A stretch of 64,000 nucleotides of DNA from Torreya grandis (Eukaryota > Streptophyta > Pinopsida > Cupressales > Taxaceae). The notes beneath the pieces are model-generated. The model saw nothing but the letters and a program-made list of their open reading frames with translations. It had not been told where the DNA came from and did no database searches. Both the position numbers and the translations under genes were made by a program. Of this stretch, positions 24,201 to 34,529 are shown one piece after another (the first letter of the stretch is position 1; every line of letters starts with the position of its first letter). Location: positions 2,409,501-2,473,500 of the forward strand of contig JARHVA010001174.1 in the NCBI GenBank assembly GCA_037957365.1. Reading direction: 5' to 3'.

Positions 24201-25106
24201 TGTCAAACCCTATTTAAATGGGTTGGGGATAGTTTTAAGAGTGGTATTTCTTTCAATTACCATAGCCTCTAGTGGTCCCCTGTTATTGTAAATGCTAGTC
24301 TACTTTTAACATATATGATTGGTGTGAAAGCTTTGAGACTTTTCAAGAAAGGAATTCAAGCTATGAAGGATTTGGTCTCAGTGCATGATTGAATTCCTTG
24401 ACTTTAGTGAAAAACTAATTTCAATTTAAACAAGTATGAGTTACTTCTTGTTATTTCTATTCAAGGCTTAATGTTAGATGTTATGCTTCAAAAATTAGGT
24501 ATGTAATCTCCACGTGCTTGGTGGAACGATTGGAGATAAAATTATGATACTCTTTTCAAGAACTACTCTCTGAGCCCATTCTTTGTGGCTCTAGGTAAGC
24601 TCAATGGGCATTTGAATCTTAATTCATCTCCCATGACCTGGCTTGCCCGACTGAACATAATATGGACTATTAAGCTTGAACCTAAGCTCGCTCATTTTCA
24701 CTGGTGTTTGATTTATCAAGGCCTTCCTCTTGGAAAGCATATTTCTCATCTTGGAATTTCTCACCCAAACTAGAGTCCTTTAGAGATATTTTTTGGATAT
24801 ATCCCAAAGCGTAATATACTTCGCAATGGATACACAATCTATTTTAGCCCTTCCATCATGAGCCTTTCTCATGGTGTTTGGCTCTCTTTGAGGATTCTAA
24901 AAATTTGCAGACATATATAGCTTTTCTATGGATTTTTTTCAAAGTTGTTATTTTGTTTCAATTATGGAAAGCTAAAGACTCTGCTTTATTTAACAACGAA
25001 GAAACATCTTGCCATTTTACCATTAACAACAAGGTGTCTATGATTTCTTCAATTTTATGTAAATTCAAGCCTAGTCTGAAAAGGTGGCCATGGAACTCAG
25101 GCATCT
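21240..25106 (+). pseudogene. L1-type LINE ORF2 remnant (endonuclease, reverse transcriptase)
   Basis: Endonuclease-like sequence at 21352-21582 contains Gly-Gly-Ala-Ser-Ile-Leu-Val-Ser and Phe-Leu-Asn-Ile-Tyr-Ala-Pro-Asn-Asp, the second a hallmark of apurinic-type LINE endonucleases. Reverse transcriptase signals follow at 22740-23000 (DKALSIDCFP, then NWRPITLLNVSYKIL and KALA). A Leu-Lys-Leu-Asp-Phe-Glu-Lys-Thr-Tyr-Asp-Arg segment near 23130 is the first catalytic Asp motif. The FADD motif cannot be found, so the core is damaged. A C-terminal zinc-finger-RVT-like part (WTIKLEPKLAHFHW) lies at 24585-24773. Frames shift repeatedly and stops are frequent. The sequence is cut at 25106 by element B and its tail resumes at 44414. 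Confidence 0.85.
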
Positions 25107-26054
25107 ATGATTTAACCTTTTAGAATTTTATAAATATAATTCCTAAGTTAGATTAAAGGGTTGAGATGTCTAAATTAGTTAAATAATATGCAATAATTAA
25201 CCACTAATTTGTTATAGATTTTGACTTATTTTGACTTTCTAAAAATAGTAATAAATATGCATAAATAGAGACTTATCTAGAAAGTAACAGTCACAAAAGA
25301 TCTAGGTTTTGAAAACTGAGTTTTGGGTAGATCTGAGTGTCATCAACAAGGTCTCGAGATCTGATTCCTCATTGGACAGTAGCGCCCCACCTAGACAGTA
25401 GTGCCATGCTACTCTAGTGTCCTCAAAATGGTGCTAGTATCCTCTTTCCAGGATTGTTCCTTTTTTCTAGAAGCACCTGCACCTATGTTTTTGGGTTCTG
25501 ATCCTACATGCATGAAATATGGAACTTTGTATTGTGCCTAAAAATTTTGATTTAGTATGCAAACCCTAATCCTCCTTACAAGTATGGCATGAGTTGAAAA
25601 TGTGTGTTTTTTAGTAGAATAGGTTGGGCATCCTCAACACACCGATGTGAAGAGAGTTTTCTACATACTAATACTCCAAGGAAGGATCAAGCTTGATGTA
25701 GTTCTCCTGCCTAATGCTTGGTGCAAGTGCAAGTGAATGTTAGAATGAGAGTGGTATTGATTGCCTTGAGTGTGCTTGAGATTGATAATCTTTGAAATCT
25801 GGGTTTAGGGATGTTGTAGATAGTAGTATGCAGAAGTAGGATAGAATAGGTATCAAATACCTTAATTTTTCTCAACTTGTTTCTTATTTGGATAGGTTTT
25901 TTGCATCTATTTTCTATATAGTGAATAGAGGTTAAATAGTCTTATATTTATAAAGATCCATAGCATGTGCAGATAATAAAATGTACTTAGGCCGACCTTA
26001 GGAGGGGCACACATTTGAAAATACATATGTTTGAGAGAGTTAGGGCAAGGGACA
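25107..26054 (-). repeat. Left LTR of B, outer part
   Basis: Aligns with 43244-44146 (shared ggattttgac-like, ctaaaaatagtaataaatatg, cattggacagtag and gtcctcaaaatggtgcta). Ends at the GGACA target site of element D. Confidence 0.85.
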
Positions 26055-26200
26055 TGTTGACGCAGGTGGATTGCACCCTTGACAGGAGGCCGAGCTCCTG
26101 CGTTCCACGCGCAACAATGGAAACTCCCCTCTTGCCTGTGGGTCTAACAAAACTAGGGGGCTAGCTCCCTTTGATGCATCTGAGTTATTCCAATAAGTTG

Positions 26201-26201
<1 letters not shown>

Positions 26202-26252
<51 letters not shown>
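26202..26252. repeat. TA microsatellite in D's left LTR
   Basis: About 25 TA units. Confidence 0.95.
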
Positions 26253-26254
<2 letters not shown>

Positions 26255-27579
26255 GGGTGGTGAAAAGAGAGAAGGATGCTAAAAAATAGAACCTAAATTA
26301 ATAGGGTGATGCACCAAACAAGTTTGATCTACTCACACTCACACTCTGAACCATAAGAACACATACATACACTTCAACTGATAAAAAGAACAGACTGGAA
26401 GGAGCTTGACATGGAGGCTTTAATGAAAACACACAGAAAAAAGACTTACCATAGGCGCTGTAGGAAAAGCACACTATCTAGTAACCTCTTTCTGCCTCTG
26501 TGCTCCAGGTACAGCTCTTCTTGTCCCCTGTAGGAATGGCACCTTGTAGATACCAGGTGCATTGGTGTCAACCCTATGAAAACATTAGGAAGCAATGACT
26601 GAACACAAGACTAACACTCAGACACACTTAGAGATATATCCAACCAAAATAGAGGTAAAAATGTGTATCTTATTGATACTAGGTGAAAAATGGCAGGGCT
26701 TTGCCTTACAATATGAGAGATTTGACCTTCTCAAATGAGAAGTTACAATATATATAAAGAAGAGGGAAACAAAAGCGCTCTTTTTGGAAAAGACTTTGGC
26801 ACCTTTTTACAAGTTGGCCCATGTGCATTGAGAGCGTTGGGAAGAGGAGGCTGTTGAAAGATAATAATGTGTCAACTCTAATTTTGACTTCAGGCATTTA
26901 AAAAAATATAGGCCGCGCCGTTTGTCTACAAACAAGACCACTCCTTGAAGGCATTCATGTGGTTTGTCTGCTCATTAATGCAAAATAGAGAAAAATGGGT
27001 CGCGTTGTTCACTGTTCGCATCCCTTGATGACCACTTGGCAGGTACTGTTCCAACCGCTGGAGTAACTCCTTGAGTCGACGCCTTCCTTTGCCACTTGGA
27101 CTATTTTGTCCGTTTTTGCACTAGGCTCTTTTGTCTCTTCCTGGCTTTGTCTTTTCTATCTCCTTCGACCCTCGAGGGCTATTCTGCTACTTCTTTGGCT
27201 CTTTGGGTTCTTCCATCAGTAGGTCGTTGGGTTCATTCTTAACTTTTGTCTTTTCCCAGCACCATATTTTCCTGGTTTTGTCTTTTGCTGGGTTTTGTCT
27301 CTTTCTCTCTTAGCTCTTTTGGCTCCCTTCTTGTTGGCGCTCAAGTATTTAAAGATCAATGGCTATTTCACCGCCTTAAATTTGACGTCTGTGCACCCAT
27401 CGCTGGGCATTTGAACTTCCAACGGCTAGTTCGCCATGCTCAATTTTGACGTCTTCGGGCCCATCACCCTCCTTGGCAACTCCTTTGACTTTTTTCCTTC
27501 GCTTCGGCTTTTGTCTTTTCTTCCCTCGGGCTTTTATCCTAGTCAGGGCCTCATTGCTTGGTGGCCGAATTTCTTCGAA

Positions 27580-27925
27580 CTTTTGTCCGAAGGAAATCCT
27601 TGGGACAAAAAGTCCGAAGGATATCTTTCCTTTTTTTTGCCTTTTTCCGTTGGCTTTTCTTTCGGCCATTTTTTCCCGCGGACAAAATGTCTGCAAGAAT
27701 TATCTCGATCACTTCCTTTCCTTTAGAATTTTTCTTCGGGTTTTTTCCCACAGCTTTTCCCAAATTTCTTCAGACTTTTTGTCCGAAGGAATTCCTTCAG
27801 ACAAAAGTCTGAAAGAAAACATTTCTTGCCTTTGCCTTGTCCCCTTATTTATTTCGCGAGATTTTCTTCTGAAAGATTTCTACGGACAAAATGTCTAAAG
27901 GAATTCCTTTAGACATTTTGTTCGA
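27580..27925. repeat. Palindromic ttgtccgaaggaa repeats in D's left LTR
   Basis: At least three near-palindromes of the form TTTGTCYGAAGGAA followed by its mirror TTCCTTCRGACAAA (27586-27620, 27780-27810, 27885-27920). The same array is at 35855-36205 in the right LTR. Each could fold into a stem of about 12 bp. Confidence 0.7.
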
Positions 27926-28084
27926 AGAAATTCTCGTCCTTTGTCTTGAACAAATTTTCGAAGAAAACTTACCCTTTCGGCCTTGTTCACTTTTTGATCT
28001 TTTTCAAGTGTTCCCTGCCTTTCGCAAGGGCACCTACGTCCAAAACTGTCCTCTACAAGGGCACTTGTCCTTCAGGAGACTCTC

Positions 28085-28375
28085 TTGAACCTTCTGATTG
28101 AACCGTTCCTTTGAACCAACCCATTGAACTGAACGTTGAACCAACTCTTTGAACCAAGCCTTGAACTGACCGAACTGAACCAACTCATTGAACCAATTGA
28201 ACTGAACCAACTCATTGAACCATTTCTTTGAACCAAGCTGATGAACCAAAATGACGAACTTAACCTTTGAACCAAAGCATTGAACCAAACCTTTGAATAA
28301 AAGCGATGAACCAAAGCGTTGAACCAAAACATTGAACCAATCAATTGAACCGGTTCAATGGTTCAACGGTTCAAA
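28085..28375. repeat. gaaccaa heptamer repeats in D's left LTR
   Basis: More than 20 copies of ttgaacc(a) at irregular 8-20 base spacing, ending in the self-complementary ttgaaccggttcaa and then opposite-strand ggttcaa copies. The mirror array is 36363-36635 in the right LTR. Confidence 0.8.
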
Positions 28376-28439
28376 GTTGCTAACTCTTGGAAAGATCATG
28401 TCATTGAACCCCGATGTTAAACCACTTTCCAACCTTAAG

Positions 28440-29500
28440 AAAACCATAGCCTAACTCTTGGTGGCTAGTCATAGAAGCCATAGCCTGGTCCCTTGTCTCT
28501 TGGAGCTCCATCAACATGCATAGCCTAACCTCCATGCTATTGCCTTATCCTAATTGTAGTTGGTGAGTGAGGTCCAAGGCTGACAACTCAAGTGAAATGG
28601 GAAGCCTAGCTTCCCTTCCATGTATGAGCGTGTACGGCTAGTTATCAATTGCCCTCTTTGGAGTGACCCTATCTGCCCACAGGGTTGTTTTCAACTTAGC
28701 ATGCCAAGTCCTTTGATTTTCCTCCATTATTCTCTTCATAATCCTGATCAGATTCTTATTGGTGGATTCAGCTAGCCCATTCCCCTATGGGTAGTAATTA
28801 GATGAAGTGCTAAGATAGATACCATATCTCAGCGCCCATTCACTTATTTTAGTTCCTAGAAAAGCTAAAGCATTATCTGAGATGATGGTAGCTGGGACCC
28901 CAAACCTTGCCACCAAGTCTTCATAAAAATTTAGGACTGCACTTTCGTTGGCTTCCTTCAAAGTGACAGCCTCTACCCATCTTGTGAAGTAATCTGTGGC
29001 GGTCAGGACCCACTTGTGTCTAGCACTGGAAGGAGGGTTAATCATCCCTATAAAGTCAAGGCCCCATTGCATGAAGGGCTGCTCCACTTGAATAAGTTGT
29101 AAAGGTATGGCAGCCAGTTGTTGCTTTCCATCAAAAAGTGCACATTTCTAGCACTTTCGTACCCAAGCATGGGTGTCTCTGAATAGAGTGGGCCAGAAGT
29201 AACCAACTCTCATTATTCTTGCAGCTATAAGCCTAGGAGCAAAGTGACCACCAGTTGGCCCATCATAGAACTTGAACAGCACCTTGTCGGCCTGACTTGG
29301 GTCTATGCACCTTAAAAGGACTCTTAAGAGGTCCCTTTTGAACATCACTCCATCAATCAGGATATAAGGGAGATATTGGACTCTGAAATATCTCCTCTTG
29401 CTCCTATCAAGGCCCTGCGAGCACTCACCAGTGAGAAGAAAATGCCTCAACTCTGATGTCCAATCTTTCATGACAACTGGTTCTACTTCTGTAGTTGCAT
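28440..29500 (-). pseudogene. Integrase region of element D
   Basis: Minus strand. A His-rich zinc-binding part (GGHFAPRL ... YFWP ... CxxC) ends at 29148 with a stop inside the Cys-x-x-Cys. The catalytic core at 28785-29087 shows LDFIG (first Asp), ISDNA (second Asp) and, after a stop at 28783, GLAESTNKN (catalytic Glu), so the DDE triad is complete. The frame then continues through MKRIMEENQ and LMELQETRDQAM to about 28440. There it hits the deletion junction with the LTR, so the C-terminal domain is lost. The stop at 28783 replaces the Gln usual in NYYPQGNGLAE, a single C-to-T change on the coding strand. Confidence 0.85.
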
Positions 29501-29559
29501 CATGAATTAGCAGACTATCCTCTTTTTGTTGTTTAAAGTCTGCAACAAGGTGTTCACAC

Positions 29560-30760
29560 AGGCCTCTCCCTCTTACCAGCTTGGTGATCTTGATATCCAT
29601 GTCATATTCCATTACCTTAGTAATCCACCCCGCTCTCTTTTCATTCAAGTCACGGTTGATCAAGAAATCCTTGATGCTGAGATGTGGAACCATGAGGTGA
29701 ATTCTGATGTTGGACAGCATATGCCTGAATTTCTTCAGACTCTATATGACTGCAAGGACTTGCTTCTCCACATATGTATACCTGACCTCAAAACCCTCTA
29801 GGCCTTGGCTAAAAAATGCAAGTGGTTGTTCAAGGTTATCACCATTTGCTTGGGTAAGCATGGTGGAGATTACCTCTTCATTTTTGAAGGTGTAGAGGTT
29901 GAAATCTTTGGTAAATTTAGGGGTGATCAAAGTGGGAGTCTAGGCTATAGCCTGCTTGATCTCTTCAAAATTGTCCTTTCTTTGCATTGTCCACGTGAAC
30001 TTTTCATCCTTCTTCAACATAGAGGTCAATGGCTTGACTATCTTTGCAAAATTCAGAAGAAATCTCTGGATGAAATTTATTTTGCCGAAGAAGCTCTATA
30101 GGCCCTTCTTGTGTTTAGGCAAGGACAGCTCCAAGATGGAGCAAACTCTCTCTGGATCAATGGTCAAGCCTTCCTTGGAAACAACGTGGCCAAGGAGTTT
30201 ACCCTCATGGACAACAAACACACATTTCTTTGGGTTGAGAGAGATACCAAACTCTCTACACCTATCAAAGATTTGTCTGAGGTGTTTCATGTGTTGGCTC
30301 ACCTCCTTAGAGAAAGCTATCACGTCATCAAGATATACTAGCATAGTGTTATTTATCAGGCCCCGAAAGGCCATGTCCATGGCTCGTTAAAAGGTGGCAC
30401 CAGCATTGGACAGCCCGAATGGCATTTTTTTGTAAGCAAACGTCCCCCATTTGGTAGTGAAGGTTGTCTTGTAGTGGTCACAGTCTTGCACCAAAATCTA
30501 ATTATACCCTGAATACCCATCTAGGAGGGAGAAATGCTCACTACCTGTCACCATTTGAAGGATCTACTCCATGCTTGGGAGCAAATAATGGTCTTTCAAA
30601 GAGACTCTATTAAGGTCTCTGAAATCAACACATAATCTGATCTCCCCATTCTTTTTTTGGACAGGAACAAGATTGGCCAGCCAAGAGGAGTGTTTGATTG
30701 GAAATATTATCCTGGACTCAATCAACTTGGTTAGTTCCTTCCGCATGAGAGGCTCAATCT
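29560..30760 (-). pseudogene. Reverse transcriptase and RNase H of element D
   Basis: The minus-strand reading starts near 30746 with an IIFPIKHSSWLANLVPVQKK segment, then LCVDFRDLNRVS and LLDGYSGYN. Further on come PFGLSNAGATF and the catalytic box Tyr-Leu-Asp-Asp at about 30330, then LNPKKCVF and LGHVVS. After the thumb region, sequence at 29742-29930 (LYTFKNEEVI..., PLAFFSQGLEGFE...) is the RNase H that follows RT in Ty3/gypsy pol, continuing past 29720. At least five in-frame stops interrupt it, several of them Gln codons turned to TAG or TAA. The enzyme would copy the element's RNA in the virus-like particle. Confidence 0.9.
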
Positions 30761-31289
30761 TTGGGTTGACAGGCCTTTGCTTCTACTTGATTGGCCTGGC
30801 ACCTTCTTCTAGATCAATGGTATGTTGGGCCAAACTTGGGTCGAAACCCTTCAAATCACTATATTCCCAAGCAAAGACATCAACAAATTCTTGACACAAT
30901 AAGATGAAGGCCTACCTTTCACGATCTGTGCACACTTTCTCAAGTGCAAGTAGCTTATCTTTGAATATTTGAACCTTCATAATTCTCCTCCTTCATTGTG
31001 ATGTTTGCTTTGTCGCTTTTCAACTAGTCATCTTCATTGAAGATGCTCTCTAGAGTGACCAAGCCTTTGGGGAGTTTATTGTTCTTCAGCTGAATAATTT
31101 GGCTGCCATATTGCTGCTGTAGCTTTTCTTGATTTTTAGCAGTGAACTCAGCTTCTTCTTGCAAGAAGAGTGCTATTTACTGGTCATTGTCAAAGACCTG
31201 CCAATTAGTGATGTTGTTTGGTACAGAGGACCAGATTACTACTTTCAAGTGGTGTGAACTGTGGTCTCAGCCTATTTCCCTAGGGATAT

Positions 31290-31668
31290 CAAACTGGGCA
31301 CCAACTGTTGCCAGCCTATCTGCTTACTTGTTATGCTATCTAGGAATGGAGGTAACATTGAAGGCAAGGAAATTTTCTATTAAGTCCCATACCCTATGTC
31401 TATAGGACTTCAATAAAGAATTCTTTGTCAAATTTTGGCCTCTTACCTGATTGACAATTAGCTCACTGTCACCAAAAACCTACAACTCTTTGATTCCTCT
31501 TTTCCTCACCCACTCTAAACCATGGATGAGGGATTCATACTCCACAACATTTCTCGTGCAAGAACATTGAAACCAAAAAGCTGAAAAGTATTTCTCTTTT
31601 GAAAGAGAAACTAGCACCACTCCATCACCAGCTCCCAACTTACTTCTTGAGCCATCAAAGAACAACTG
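31290..31668 (-). pseudogene. Additional RNase H upstream of RT in element D
   Basis: Minus strand, directly after the protease. The N-terminal strand shows FFDGSRSKLGAGDGVVL (first Asp). Then comes NVVEYESLIHGLEWVRKRGIKEL (catalytic Glu in EYESL), a LxVFGDSELIV strand (third acidic residue) and a HNKQADRLAT end with one stop just before it. All parts of an RNase H fold of the archaeal or plant-type 'aRNH' kind are therefore visible. A second, RT-linked RNase H exists at 29742-29930, so the element had two. The following 300 bases (30990-31290) are a linker before RT. Confidence 0.8.
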
Positions 31669-32370
31669 TCATAGACCTGACCTTTCTTGGCTTGCTTTCA
31701 TCAAATTTGGTACAAAATTACCCTCTTCGTGTATGCAATAAATTCTAAGGCCTACCTCTTCTATGAATTTGTAAAGATCATGCTCAAAGTTGTCACTTCC
31801 CCATTCGTCTAAGAGCAGGTCAGCAACTCCTTCAAGGGCAGAGGATGGAGATTGATCCACTTGGAACTCTTCTTGGTCAATAATGGCATAGCTGACATTT
31901 ATCGCATTGAGTGAGTATGGTTCCAGATGGTCTCTGTGGAGTGGCTCTGATTCAATTTTGACCTTAGTCCCGTACTTGGTTCTGAAGACTAGATAGGACC
32001 AGTTTGCTACTAGGTAGCCACCTATCTTGGATGTGAAATCCCTGGACAAGCAAATAGCAAAGTAAGGAGGGACATCCACCACTACCACATCATGAGGGAC
32101 TAAGAAGGTTGGGCAAGCGTGTAGCGTCAAGCTCAAACCTTTAACCAACCCAACTATCTTTACTAGTGTTCCATCGAGCTGGAAGACTCCCTTAGTCATT
32201 TCTTCATATTTTAACCCCAGCTTATCAGCTATGCATGTAGGCATTACTAAGGTGCTTGCTCCACTATCAATGATGCAATTATGCACTAAGAAATCTCCTA
32301 TGACCAAGGATAAATAAAAAGGGTGAAACTTTTCCTCTCTTAACTTGGCCTGATGTGGAAGGCTGCCCAT
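31669..32370 (-). pseudogene. Aspartic protease region of element D
   Basis: 233 open codons on the minus strand. A CIIDSGASTLVMP segment carries the Asp-Ser-Gly catalytic triad, followed by a flap-like region and FAICLSRDFTSKIGG. This is a retropepsin-type protease that would dimerise to cut the gag-pol polyprotein. The downstream part (acidic, ending in a stop at 31669) is the linker to the extra RNase H, which continues in another frame. Confidence 0.8.
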
Positions 32371-32399
32371 TCATCATCAAAATGTTATCAACTTTTGTT

Positions 32400-34094
32400 G
32401 GGATAGCTCGTTCATTCAGCTTGTGAAATTATTTTTGTAGCATGTCTTTTTGCCCTAGTATTGATAATGAATCCCACAAGGAGATGTTCATGTGCAGCTT
32501 CTTCATCTGGTCTACCACATTGACTTGAGGGTTGCCTTCTTTCAAATTTTCTTTGGGATTAATTTTGGCCTGAGGCTTAAGCCGAGGCACTGAAGGTACA
32601 ACTAGCGATCTGAAGTTTGGAACCCTTTGGTTTACATGTGATGAAGAAGGTATTGATGCCGTTTGGGCAACAACCTGAGCTTCTTCCATTGCTTTCATTT
32701 TAGACCTTGTTTTGGTTGCGACATAGTCACCCTGATTGTCTACACTACCCACTTAGTTGACTACATAAAACTCACCCTCCAGGTGATTCATGAGAGTAGA
32801 ATAGGGATGAATTTGACTGTTGCTCATGCTGGGTTGCACTGAAGTCTCAAAGCTTGGGAATTGTGTAGCTGCCTGATTGTCTTGTACATTTGTGTAGTGA
32901 CTCGGCATTTCATTTGTATAAACAACCTAATCTTGACCATATCCCATGGTTGAGCAACTGGGTTGTTCTTGTACCAGATTGTTTTGAGTGGGCACCATGG
33001 CCTTGGATGATTAAGGGGTGCCTAGATTGTAGCCTTGAAAAGGTCTGGCCTGTGCAAATTGACCCTGACCTTGATTGTAATTTTGGAAAGGGGGTCTATT
33101 TTCTTGACCATACTGCTGATATCCTTGATTTGGTCAGTTGTTTTGAGCTTGTTGCCTTTTAATAGCCACTAGTTCATTTATTACACTTTGTAATAGACTT
33201 TTGACTTCATGGAGGTCATTTGATGAAGTAGCAGCTGACTTTTCTACGCCAAGTAGAAGAGATAAGGTGGGAGCAGTAGTCTAGATTGGAGGTAGCAATT
33301 CAAAAAAGAATGACATATGAGGTGTAGGAGCTATTTTTCCAGCTTGCACCAGACAATTCTCAGCCGCTATAGCTATGTCATAGGCGGCAGGCAGCACATG
33401 TCCTCCCATGGACTGAATCATAACAGCAATGTCATTGTTCAACGCTTTCAAATAGTAGGGGAAAGCATAACTTGGAGTCGGCCTTACCAAAATGGAGATT
33501 CTATCCCATGTCTTTTGAAATCGAGTGTTGAAATCCTACATGTATTCATGTGGAGCTCTTTTCATTATAGTCAGCTGCTCGGCAAGTGAGAGGTGGTCAC
33601 TCTTCTCCTCGAAAAAGTTTGTTAAGAGGGTGCCCAATTCATTCCAAAAATCGATTGATTTTATAGGCAAAGTCCCATACCAGTCCAGAACATTGCCTTT
33701 GAAAGACAATGCCAACAATCTGATTGCAATGTTTTCCTCAGTGACTGTGAATATTGCAGAGGTTAGCAATATTTCTGATATGTTTGATAACAGTAATGGG
33801 CCCCTCTCCATTAAATGGAGGCACACTTTTAAGGACTGCTCCTAGAATTGGGTCATAATGTTGGAGATTCAAAGGACTCTGACCATTAAAGGCCACAAAA
33901 GGTAATGCCATAGCTATGATAGGATGCAACCGAGGCCTTCTTGTGTAGGTGTTTTTTATTGCAGGCCTAGAAAAGTGATTTGCTAAATAAGGATGAGTCC
34001 TCTCAAACCTCAGTTGCTTTGCTGAGTTTAAAGGCAATTCAATGAATTCGAAAGGGACACCCTTAGTAGCAAATTGTGTGGTGACTTTAGGCAT
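32400..34094 (-). pseudogene. Gag region of element D
   Basis: Minus strand, in pieces 33738-34094, 33536-33826, 33281-33490 and 32429-32752, overlapping in different frames. Capsid-like sequence includes FKGNVLDWYGTLP, FNTRFQKTWDRI and YYLKALNNDIAVMIQSMGG. The last piece (MKKLHMNISLWDSLSILGQ) lies at the gag-protease border. The N-terminal piece includes the spacer PFVAFNGQSPLN. A Gln/Pro-rich segment without a clear zinc knuckle lies at 32760-33200. Confidence 0.8.
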
Positions 34095-34224
34095 AGGATG
34101 TCAGACTGGTATTTGATCAGAGATTGATGTTCTTTATAGTGGAGTCACCAGATGCTGAAAATGGTTGATTTTGCTGTAACAGGACCAACATCAATCTTGA
34201 AACTTTACTAAGTGTAAAAACTTA

Positions 34225-34247
34225 GTTCCACCGGGCGTACCAAAAAT
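34225..34247 (-). other. Primer binding site of element D
   Basis: On the minus strand, inside the LTR end, the bases read attttTGGTACGCCCGGTGG. The TGG start 5 bases from the LTR and the GC-rich run suit a tRNA 3' end complement. I do not name the tRNA. Confidence 0.6.
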
Positions 34248-34455
34248 TGTTGATGCAAGTGGATTGCAGCCTTGATAGGAGGCCGAGCTCCTACCTTCCA
34301 CGTGCAACAATGGAAATTCCCCTCTTGCCTGTGGGTCTGGCAAAATTGGGGGGAGAGTCTCTAGATAAGAGCTAGCTCCCTTTGATGCATCTAAGTTGTT
34401 CTAGTAATTTGCTAATACATACATACATACATACATACATACATACATACATACA

Positions 34456-34529
<74 letters not shown>

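Larger units (their letters stand above)
26055..28438 (-). repeat. Left (3') LTR of D, truncated
   Basis: Matches the right LTR from 34248 to about 36716, diverging at ccaaccttaag. About 190 bases at its inner end are missing. It contains a TA run at 26202-26252 where the right LTR has a longer ACAT plus AT run. Confidence 0.85.

Noticed and set aside
27376..27898. Lys/Arg-rich and Phe-rich frames on both strands
   Set aside because: Located in D's LTR with no match in frame to any domain. Not preserved in the right LTR without changes.
28034..28344. Long minus-strand frames rich in Val-Gln-Arg-Phe-Gly-Ser
   Set aside because: They are translations of the gaaccaa repeats in D's LTR. The same frames occur in the other LTR at 36224-36591 with different lengths.
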